Shown: positions 1-5,140 of the stretch, in pieces | Numbering within the stretch: the first letter of the stretch is position 1 | Layout of the letters: each line of letters starts with the position of its first letter | Source of the DNA: Actinobacteria bacterium UBA5976 | GTDB lineage: Bacteria > Actinomycetota > Actinomycetes > S36-B12 > UBA5976 | DNA: 5,659 nt | Direction: 5' to 3' | Assembly: GCA_002430405.1 (NCBI GenBank) | Contig: DJBM01000061.1 | Span: 414-6,072, forward strand | Notes under the pieces: model-generated | What the model was told of the DNA's origin: nothing | Seen by the model: only the letters and a program-made list of their open reading frames with translations | Database searches by the model: none | Position numbers and translations under genes: made by a program

Positions 1-110
1 GCCTTCTTCTTAGCAGCCTTCTTTGCTGGAGCCTTCTTGGCTACAGCCTTCTTCTTAGCAACCTTGCGCTTAGCAGGTGCCTTACGTGCTGTGGTTTTCT
101 TGGCAGCCAC
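1..110 (-). CDS. Histone H1-like Lys/Ala-rich DNA-binding protein (5' part only)
   Basis: The gene starts at a GTG (plus-strand CAC 108-110) four bases after a perfect AGGAGG and runs off the left window edge. Only 36 codons are visible, and 15 encode Lys and 12 Ala, in KKA, AKKAPAKK and AAKKK repeats with a few Arg, Pro and Thr. This composition matches the unstructured, DNA-neutralising tails of bacterial H1-like proteins and of actinobacterial HU proteins. In HupB-type proteins that tail follows an HU fold, whereas here it begins at the N-terminus, so this is either a tail-only H1-like protein or has a domain order that cannot be seen. Its likely role is nucleoid compaction in the cytoplasm. 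Fourteen of 15 Lys codons are AAG, and with the strong ribosome site this suggests high expression. The DNA-binding role is inferred from composition; the coding call and start are well supported. Confidence 0.85.
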   Translation of the reverse strand, partial: MAAKKTTARKAPAKRKVAKKKAVAKKAPAKKAAKKK

Positions 111-114
111 AGTT

Positions 115-120
115 CCTCCT
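115..120 (-). promoter_or_regulatory. Shine-Dalgarno sequence of the histone-like gene
   Basis: On the minus strand a full AGGAGG lies four bases before the GTG at 110. It fixes that start codon and is the strongest ribosome-binding site in the window; most other genes here have a weak site or none. Confidence 0.85.
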
Positions 121-129
121 CGAGGTAAG

Positions 130-150
130 ACCTTCGGACTTCCCGAAGGT
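130..150 (-). other. Perfect leader hairpin upstream of the histone-like gene
   Basis: ACCTTCGG (130-137) and CCGAAGGT (143-150) are exact reverse complements around a 5-nt loop. Flanking AAG/CTT-type bases can lengthen the stem past one bulge. Read on the minus strand it ends about nine bases before the AGGAGG, so it sits in the mRNA leader of the histone-like gene. It could stabilise the mRNA, modulate translation or act as an attenuator. On the minus strand no T-run follows it, which argues against a simple intrinsic terminator for that direction. The structure is directly visible; its function is not known. Confidence 0.6.
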
Positions 151-226
151 TCTTGTTACTAGGTTGGCAGAAAATTTCATCGTTTGTTTGCTTTTTTGCG
201 AATATCTCACCTGCGTGTCGCATCCA

Positions 227-255
227 AATATCAATTTTAATTGCGGGTTTGACTA
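227..255 (-). promoter_or_regulatory. Candidate sigma70-type promoter of the histone-like gene
   Basis: On the minus strand TAGTCA (plus 250-255, 4 of 6 match to TTGACA) and GATATT (plus 227-232, 4 of 6 match to TATAAT) are separated by 17 bases. Transcription would begin near 220 and give a leader of about 110 bases containing the 130-150 hairpin. A 12-base inverted repeat, CAATT-TT-AATTG at 232-243, lies in the spacer and touches the -10 box; it could be an operator or simply AT-rich sequence. Matches this weak occur by chance in such DNA. Confidence 0.3.
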
Positions 256-265
256 AATATTTACG

Positions 266-274
266 AAAAAAAAA
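266..274 (-). other. Nine-A homopolymer (T9 on the minus strand) between panB and the histone-like gene
   Basis: Nine consecutive A on the plus strand would be transcribed as U9 downstream of panB. The only stem close before it on the minus strand is a weak four-pair AGAA/TTCT (281-291), so it is at best a poor intrinsic terminator. It may instead act as a bent or promoter-upstream tract for the histone-like gene. Confidence 0.3.
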
Positions 275-305
275 TCTAAGAGAAAAATTCTGTTCGATCT
301 TTTTT

Positions 306-343
306 GAAATTTACATAAGCAGATACTTGGCAATCTAAATTTC
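306..343. repeat. Inverted repeat just downstream of panB
   Basis: GAAATTTA (306-313) and TAAATTTC (336-343) are exact reverse complements separated by 22 bases. The loop can form a further AGAT/ATCT stem (321-324 and 333-336). It begins about ten bases after the panB stop codon, the usual place for a 3' mRNA hairpin. On the panB strand it is followed by A residues rather than T residues, so it is not a classical rho-independent terminator. It may protect the 3' end or pause the polymerase. The stem is AT-rich and modest in strength. Confidence 0.4.
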
Positions 344-353
344 ATGTTGTGTA

Positions 354-1184
354 TTAGGAGTAAGAGTGAGCTAAATCTGGGTAAGCACCGCTTGTGACAT
401 CTGCTGCCCAGTTGCGGGCACCAGTTAACATTTCAGAACGTAGGTTTGCGTAATGTTTAACAAACTTTGCTTGCTTACCTGGTGTTAAGCCAAGAAGATC
501 CTGCCAAACAATTACTTGCGCATCAGTTCCGGGACCTGCACCGATGCCAATTATGGGTACGGGAACTTCAGCGGTTAATCGACTTGCTAATTCATGGGGG
601 ACTACTTCAAGCACAATCCCAAAAACTCCCGCTGCAACAAGTTCGTGTGCATCGGAAATGAGTTGTTCACCCGCGTTACCGCGTCCTTGAACTTTGTAGC
701 CACCCATTTGATGAACGGATTGTGGGGTTAACCCAATGTGACCCATGACAGGGATACCAGATTGCGTTAGCAGCGCTGCATGTTCTGCAATGTGACGCCC
801 ACCTTCTATCTTTACTGCGTGAGCTCTTCCTACTTGCATGAACTCGACTGCGGTTTCAAGTGCTTGAGCTGGGCTTGCCTGGTAGGAACCAAATGGTAAG
901 TCAGCTAACACCATGGCTCGATTGCTTCCTCGTTCAACTGCTGCGACAAGGGGCAATAAGTCAGAGACTGAGACTGGGATTGTGGAGTCATATCCGTAAA
1001 CCACCATGGCAGCGGAATCCCCAACCAATAAGACAGGAATACCAGCTTCATCAAACACGTTGGCGCTAAGAGCATCGTAGGAAGTAATCATGGGCCACTT
1101 CTCACCCCGTGATTTCGCATCAATAAGGTCACTGGTGGTAATTCGGCGGTTTTGTTTTCCGCCATACAACGGCTCAATAGACAT
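354..1184 (-). CDS. panB: 3-methyl-2-oxobutanoate hydroxymethyltransferase (ketopantoate hydroxymethyltransferase)
   Basis: PanB transfers the one-carbon unit of 5,10-methylene-tetrahydrofolate to 2-oxoisovalerate, giving ketopantoate, the first committed step of pantothenate and CoA synthesis, in the cytoplasm. The protein is 276 aa, close to the usual 260-280, and reads as one intact (beta/alpha)8-barrel of this family. Visible signatures are MITSYDALSA (32-41), the metal-binding VGDSA (Asp56) and ADLPFGS (Asp95), KIEGG (Lys125, Glu127), the GHIGLTPQS loop (148-156), the catalytic-acid segment VLEVVP (Glu193) and IGIGAG (212-217). The ATG at 1184 has a GGAG six bases upstream and gives a normal N-terminus. 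It follows nadE by 80 bases on the same strand. No convincing promoter was found in that gap, so read-through from nadE is likely. No residue expected for catalysis is missing. Confidence 0.96.
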   Translation of the reverse strand: MSIEPLYGGKQNRRITTSDLIDAKSRGEKWPMITSYDALSANVFDEAGIPVLLVGDSAAMVVYGYDSTIPVSVSDLLPLVAAVERGSNRAMVLADLPFGSYQASPAQALETAVEFMQVGRAHAVKIEGGRHIAEHAALLTQSGIPVMGHIGLTPQSVHQMGGYKVQGRGNAGEQLISDAHELVAAGVFGIVLEVVPHELASRLTAEVPVPIIGIGAGPGTDAQVIVWQDLLGLTPGKQAKFVKHYANLRSEMLTGARNWAADVTSGAYPDLAHSYS

Positions 1185-1190
1185 TTATTA

Positions 1191-1194
1191 CTCC
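1191..1194 (-). promoter_or_regulatory. Shine-Dalgarno sequence of panB
   Basis: GGAG on the minus strand lies six bases before the ATG at 1184. It supports this start and shows that panB is translated from its own site even if it is transcribed together with nadE. Confidence 0.7.
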
Positions 1195-1264
1195 ACTCTC
1201 GAGGCTGCGCTCAGGCAGTCCCCGGATCTGTGTCTCTATTGTGTCAGGAAATTGGGAGCAATTG

Positions 1265-3001
1265 CTATTCGTTCCAAAAGTTCGTGAGGGGCATCCTTCG
1301 ATCCTTGCCAAACGCTTTTCTGGAAACCTTTGGTCCAGGTGGGTATTGTCGGCGCTTGTATTCCGCGCGATCAGTCAACTTCAAAATCCGATGAACTGTG
1401 TCTGAGTCAAATCCGGCGGCGATTATTTGCGCCGCACTCTTATCCTGCTCAACATAAGCCTGCAAGATTGCGTCAAGCTCCTCATAGTTAGGTAGCGAAT
1501 CAGAATCTTGTTGCCCTGGTCTTAATTCTGCGCTTGGCTCTTTCGAAATACTGGACTCTGGAATGGGCGCAATTTCACCAAGTTCTTTTGCTCGCAAATT
1601 TCGCCAATTTGCTAAGGCCCAGACGTCAACTTTAGGAACATCCATAATGGGCGCAAAGCCGCCAACTGCGTCACCATAAATTGTGGAATAGCCAACGGAA
1701 AGTTCGCTTTTGTTTCCAGTAGCTAAAACTAAGTGTCCTTCTTGATTAGAAATGCCCATCAAAGTCATGCCACGCACCCGAGCCTGCAAGTTTTCTTCCG
1801 CGAGCCCAGTAAATTCCAAAGTTTTCAAATATGCCCGCATCATGGGTTCAATTTCCACAGTGCGGATATTTAAGCCAATTCGTTGCGCGGAATCTTCGGC
1901 ATCGGTCTTCGAATGCGCAGAGGAATATTTAGATGGCATAGAAACGCCATGCACATTTGTTGCACCGATTGCATCTGCGGCAATAGCCGCTACCAGAGCG
2001 GAGTCAATGCCGCCAGATAGCCCAAGGACTACCGACTTGAAGCCATTTTTAGTTACATAGTCACGAAGTGCAATAACAAGGGCTGCGTAAACCTCTGCCA
2101 ATGGATCAAGGCGGGGCTCAACAATTCGGGGAATAGTTACAACATGATCGTGAACTTTAGATCCAGTAAGTTCAAGTACTGATTCGCCGGTGGGTAGAAC
2201 CTTAATAGAGCCGCTGGCTGGCAAATCAAGATCGGCAATCAACACATCTGCCTCAAATTGCTTACCGCGAGCGATCACGTCGCCATTTTCATTGACAATA
2301 ATTGAATCGCCTTCGAACACCAATTCATCTTGACCACCGACCATATTTACATAGGCAAGTGTGGCGGCCGCTTCGCGCGCTCTGCGGGTTACTAATTCCA
2401 AGCGAACATCATCTTTATCGCGCTCATAAGGCGATCCATTTAGAACAACTAAGAGACCTGCGCCGTTTGCTTTTACTTGCGAAACCGGCCCGCCCTCTTG
2501 CCACAGGTCCTCGCAGATTGCCACTGCGATATCGACTCCAAATGCGCGCACAAGTACTGAATTGTTTCCAGGCACAAAATAGCGGTATTCATCGAAAACG
2601 CCATAGTTCGGTAAGTGATGTTTCGCGTAACTTGCTTGAATCACGCCGTCGAAGATAACACCAGCACAGTTCATTGGGCCGCCACGTGGTGTGCCCAATG
2701 TCTGGGCCTCAACATCATTTGTACGCCGCAAGTAACCCACGAAAACTAGAACCCCACCCAATCCTTCAGATTTGAGTTTGGCGGCAAAACTTTCAGTAGC
2801 GTGGACTGATGCTTGCTGAAATGTCGGACGTAGTGCTAAATCTTCTACTGGGTAGCCAGTAATAACCATCTCAGGCAGAACAACAACGTCTGCCCCTTTT
2901 GCTGCAGCAAACTTAACGGCATCCAAGCACTTGGCGACGTTACCTTCCAGATCACCCACGATTGGGTTAAGTTGCACTAAAGCCAAGCGAATTTGGGGCA
3001 C
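1265..3001 (-). CDS. nadE: Glutamine-dependent NAD+ synthetase, two-domain
   Basis: NadE amidates nicotinic acid adenine dinucleotide to NAD+ using ATP and the amide nitrogen of glutamine (EC 6.3.5.1), the last step of NAD synthesis. The chosen GTG at 3001 gives 578 aa beginning with PQIRLALVQLNPIVGD, the usual family start. Residues 4 to about 270 are a nitrilase-type glutaminase domain with its triad visible: Glu44 in VLPEM, Lys127 in YAKHHLPNYG and Cys163 in AICEDLW. Residues from about 295 are the synthetase domain, with the PP-loop LGLSGGIDSALVA (326-338) and the ATGNKSELSVGYSTIYGD substrate loop (427-444). Length fits the shorter two-domain class rather than the roughly 680-aa mycobacterial form. 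In-frame ATG codons up to 3064 would add an unfamiliar N-terminal extension. No Shine-Dalgarno precedes the GTG, and translation may be leaderless. It diverges from glnA2 and is followed by panB. Confidence 0.95.
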   Translation of the reverse strand: MPQIRLALVQLNPIVGDLEGNVAKCLDAVKFAAAKGADVVVLPEMVITGYPVEDLALRPTFQQASVHATESFAAKLKSEGLGGVLVFVGYLRRTNDVEAQTLGTPRGGPMNCAGVIFDGVIQASYAKHHLPNYGVFDEYRYFVPGNNSVLVRAFGVDIAVAICEDLWQEGGPVSQVKANGAGLLVVLNGSPYERDKDDVRLELVTRRAREAAATLAYVNMVGGQDELVFEGDSIIVNENGDVIARGKQFEADVLIADLDLPASGSIKVLPTGESVLELTGSKVHDHVVTIPRIVEPRLDPLAEVYAALVIALRDYVTKNGFKSVVLGLSGGIDSALVAAIAADAIGATNVHGVSMPSKYSSAHSKTDAEDSAQRIGLNIRTVEIEPMMRAYLKTLEFTGLAEENLQARVRGMTLMGISNQEGHLVLATGNKSELSVGYSTIYGDAVGGFAPIMDVPKVDVWALANWRNLRAKELGEIAPIPESSISKEPSAELRPGQQDSDSLPNYEELDAILQAYVEQDKSAAQIIAAGFDSDTVHRILKLTDRAEYKRRQYPPGPKVSRKAFGKDRRMPLTNFWNE

Positions 3002-3070
3002 GGATAAAGCATAAATGCAGACTTGATTTGTCGTAACACAGCCGTAACGCAAGTAATTCATCATGGTCTA
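3002..3070. promoter_or_regulatory. Divergent nadE / glnA2 promoter region
   Basis: These 69 bases separate the two GTG starts and must hold both promoters. For nadE (minus), TTACGA (plus 3031-3036) and TATGCT (plus 3008-3013) are 17 bases apart, and the -10 ends six bases before the GTG, as in actinobacterial leaderless transcripts. For glnA2 (plus), CATCAT (3059-3064) also ends six bases before its GTG but has no good -35, which would fit an activator-dependent promoter. Neither gene has a Shine-Dalgarno sequence. The boundaries are certain given the starts; the individual boxes are weak matches. Confidence 0.5.
3033..3048. promoter_or_regulatory. GTAAC-N6-GTAAC direct repeat, GlnR-like nitrogen-control box
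   Basis: Two exact GTAAC pentamers are spaced 11 bases start to start. The described GlnR operator in actinomycetes is built of GTnAC and GAAAC-type half-sites separated by six bases, and this repeat fits that plan; read on the other strand it is GTTAC-N6-GTTAC, also GTnAC. It lies within the divergent promoter, overlaps the candidate nadE -35 box, and is centred about 30 bases before the glnA2 start. Binding by GlnR is an inference; no regulator gene lies in the window and a second box pair is absent. Confidence 0.4.
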
Positions 3071-4408
3071 GTGGATAAACAAACAGAATTCGTATTACGC
3101 ACCATTGAAGAACGCGACATTCGTTTCGTGCGATTGTGGTTTACCGATGTATTGGGCACCCTGAAATCAGTTGCGATTGCTCCAGCTGAGCTCGAAGGCG
3201 CATTCGCAGAAGGCATTGGATTTGATGGTTCAGCCATTGAGGGTTTTGCGCGCGTTTATGAATCTGACATGTTGGCTATCCCTGACCCAGAAACATTTTC
3301 GATCTTGCCATGGCGCGGCGAAGAAAACAGCGTCGCTCGAATGTTTTGTGACATTCAGCTGCCCGATGGTTCGCCTTCCTGGGCTGACCCTCGCCACGTA
3401 CTAACGCGGGCATTAACTAAAGCCGCTGATAAGGGATTCACTTTCTATACCCACCCGGAAATTGAATTTTTCTTATTTAAGAATCAACCAGAAAAAGGTG
3501 TGCAACCAATTCCCATAGATGAAGTGGGTTATTTTGATCATTCACCAAGTGGTATCGGGTATGACTTTAGGCGCCAAGCAATCACAATGCTTGAAGCGAT
3601 GGGAATCTCAGTTGAATTTAGTCACCATGAAGGTGCGCCAGGACAACAAGAAATTGATTTACGTTACGCAGATGCGCTAACAACCGCAGATAACATCATG
3701 ACATTTCGCGTTGTCATGAAAGAGGTGGCGTTAGCGCAAGGGGTATACGCCTCATTTATGCCAAAACCATTTTCGCAATACCCGGGTTCAGGTATGCATA
3801 CTCACTTGTCGCTATTTGAGGGTGATCGAAATGCATTCTATGAAGCTGGCGCTGAATATCAGTTATCAAAAACTGGACGTCAGTTCATTGCGGGTCTGTT
3901 GCGCCACGCACCCGAAATAACTGCGGTCACAAACCAATGGGTTAACTCCTACAAGCGACTCAGTGGTGGCGGCGAAGCACCATCGTTTATATGCTGGGGC
4001 CACAATAATCGATCTGCCTTAGTGCGAGTGCCAATGTACAAACCAACCAAAGGCAACTCGACTCGCATTGAGTTTCGCTCATTAGATTCTGCTTGCAATC
4101 CCTATCTTTCGTTTGCGCTGATGTTGGCTGCAGGCATGAAGGGAATCGAAGAAGGCTATGAATTGCCACCTGGATCAGAAGATGATGTTTGGTCTTTAAC
4201 TGAGCCAGAGCGGACAGCACTTGGCATTGCGCCGCTTCCTCAATCTCTGGGCGATGCCATCAAAGTCATGGAGAAAAGTGAGTTAGTCGCAGAAACTTTA
4301 GGTGAACATGTGTTTGACTTCTTCTTACGCAATAAGCGTGCGGAGTGGGAAGAGTATCGATCACAAGTGAGTGCATATGAACTTGATAGATATTTGCCGG
4401 TGTTATAA
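3071..4408 (+). CDS. glnA2: Type I glutamine synthetase, GlnA2 (GSI-alpha-like)
   Basis: The family joins glutamate to ammonia with ATP to make glutamine; some actinobacterial paralogues glutamylate polyamines instead. The 445-aa product is intact from the typical start DKQTEFVLRTIEERDIRFVR to LPVL. Visible motifs are FDGSAIEGF (51-59, Asp52), the metal and glutamate sites HPEIEFF (128-134), HHEGAPGQQEIDLR (185-198) and GSGMHTHLSL (239-248), NQWVNSYKRL (288-297), GGGEAPS (Glu302), NRSALVRVP (313-321) and EFRSLDSACNP (334-344). Asp52 and Glu302 match the ammonium-pocket Asp50 and Glu327 of enteric enzymes. Arg61 matches the feedback Arg62 of Bacillus GSI-alpha. The usual adenylylated Tyr appears to be Trp374. 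GTG 3071 is chosen over an in-frame TTG at 3023 that adds a non-family extension. It lacks a Shine-Dalgarno and heads a unit with the amidotransferase and glnE. Whether it uses ammonia or an amine is unresolved. Confidence 0.94.
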   Translation: MDKQTEFVLRTIEERDIRFVRLWFTDVLGTLKSVAIAPAELEGAFAEGIGFDGSAIEGFARVYESDMLAIPDPETFSILPWRGEENSVARMFCDIQLPDGSPSWADPRHVLTRALTKAADKGFTFYTHPEIEFFLFKNQPEKGVQPIPIDEVGYFDHSPSGIGYDFRRQAITMLEAMGISVEFSHHEGAPGQQEIDLRYADALTTADNIMTFRVVMKEVALAQGVYASFMPKPFSQYPGSGMHTHLSLFEGDRNAFYEAGAEYQLSKTGRQFIAGLLRHAPEITAVTNQWVNSYKRLSGGGEAPSFICWGHNNRSALVRVPMYKPTKGNSTRIEFRSLDSACNPYLSFALMLAAGMKGIEEGYELPPGSEDDVWSLTEPERTALGIAPLPQSLGDAIKVMEKSELVAETLGEHVFDFFLRNKRAEWEEYRSQVSAYELDRYLPVL

Positions 4409-5140
4409 ATGAAGCCAGTAGTTCTCGTTATTCAAAACGAAATCGACGATCCCGTTGCTTTAGTTGGTGAGTGGATTAATGAAGTTGGCGTTGACGTAGA
4501 AGTAGTTCACGCTTACCGAGGCGAAACTGTGCCCGCCGTTTTGCCGGCGCATATTTCAGGTGCCATAGCCATGGGCGGTTACATGGGAGCAAATGACGAC
4601 GTGGAATTCCCTTGGCTTACTGACGCGCGCTCCTTAATGAAGGACGTAATTGCAAATGACGTTCCATTTTTTGGAATTTGCCTTGGTGGCCAACTTTTAG
4701 CTACTGCTGTTGATGGAATTGTTGGACCGACACCAGTTCCGGAAATTGGAATTGCAAGTTTTCGAGTTTCCAACGAGGCAGCCGGCGATCCAGTATTCGG
4801 CAAATTAGCCGATCAAGAAGTGATTGCGGCCGAGTGGCATAAGGATTACATAACGGATTTACCTGACGACGCGTTAGTTCTCGCAGGAAATGATGTTTGC
4901 CCAGTTCAAGCATTTCGCGTTGGACAAAAAGTTTATGGCGTGCAATTTCACCCAGAGATTGACGCAGAGATTTTTTCTAGTTGGGCAGCAACGGATGATG
5001 AACTTGCCAAGATTGAAAACACCATAGAGCAAGCGTGCAAAGATGTCGCCGCTTCCCAAGATCAGTTGATTAGTACTTGGCGTCCAGTTTTCCATGCTTG
5101 GGCACAACTCGTTAAGGACTATCAGGCAGCAGCGCTGTGA
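4409..5140 (+). CDS. Stand-alone class I glutamine amidotransferase (GMP synthase-like GATase fold)
   Basis: This 243-aa protein is a single GATase1 domain with no attached synthase. The triad is complete: nucleophile Cys91 in FFGICLGGQLLA (88-99), and His181 and Glu183 in YGVQFHPEID (176-185). The GGYMGANDD-PWL stretch (56-70), PEIGIASF (111-118) and CPVQAFR (164-170) are typical of the GuaA-like GATase1_1 subgroup. The position that is often His in GxCLGHQ is Gly. Such enzymes cleave gamma-glutamyl amide bonds, hydrolysing glutamine or gamma-glutamyl compounds. Its ATG follows the glnA2 TAA with no spacing and no Shine-Dalgarno, so it probably depends on ribosomes finishing glnA2; its TGA overlaps the glnE start. 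That setting suggests work on a product or nitrogen donor of GlnA2, for example a gamma-glutamyl amide, but the substrate is unknown. It is not clearly PuuD, TrpG, PabA or CarA. Confidence 0.88.
   Translation: MKPVVLVIQNEIDDPVALVGEWINEVGVDVEVVHAYRGETVPAVLPAHISGAIAMGGYMGANDDVEFPWLTDARSLMKDVIANDVPFFGICLGGQLLATAVDGIVGPTPVPEIGIASFRVSNEAAGDPVFGKLADQEVIAAEWHKDYITDLPDDALVLAGNDVCPVQAFRVGQKVYGVQFHPEIDAEIFSSWAATDDELAKIENTIEQACKDVAASQDQLISTWRPVFHAWAQLVKDYQAAAL

Noticed and set aside
1..110. Repetitive KKA-coding DNA read as a tandem repeat or CRISPR-like array
   Set aside because: The periodicity is that of Lys/Ala codons with irregular unit lengths and no spacers; it is explained by the coding sequence.
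41..223. A 60-codon minus-strand frame starting at ATG 223 and overlapping the histone-like gene
   Set aside because: It is out of frame with the clear KKA-repeat gene that has its own AGGAGG, has no ribosome site of its own, and shows no recognisable protein pattern.
153..338. A plus-strand frame across the AT-rich gap
   Set aside because: It has no Shine-Dalgarno, an unlikely composition, and lies across both inverted repeats; it looks like chance in non-coding DNA.
118..1204. CCTCGAG shared just upstream of the ribosome sites of both the histone-like gene (118-125) and panB (near 1198-1204)
   Set aside because: Seven bases matched in two leaders is weak evidence; the flanks differ and no function is implied.
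1185..1264. A possible separate promoter or terminator in the nadE-panB gap
   Set aside because: TTGCTC and CTGACA resemble -35 boxes, but no fitting -10 at 16-18 bases was found, and the CTGC/GCAG stem is only four pairs with no T-run.
1752..2658. Plus-strand open frames at 1752-2060 and 2302-2658 inside nadE
   Set aside because: They lie antisense to a strongly conserved enzyme gene and have no recognisable protein features or ribosome sites.
3002..3064. A longer nadE start at ATG 3064 or 3061, adding 20 or 21 residues
   Set aside because: The extension is unlike any NadE N-terminus, would consume nearly the whole divergent promoter, and has no ribosome site; GTG 3001 gives the family start.
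3023..3070. A longer glnA2 start at TTG 3023
   Set aside because: The added 16 residues have no family match, and GTG 3071 gives the canonical DKQ-EFVLR start.
4157..4180. EGYELPP of GlnA2 taken as the GlnE adenylylation site because it resembles NLYDLPP
   Set aside because: Gap-free alignment over the flanking GI and LP-SL anchors puts this Tyr 11 residues before the modified position, which is Trp374.
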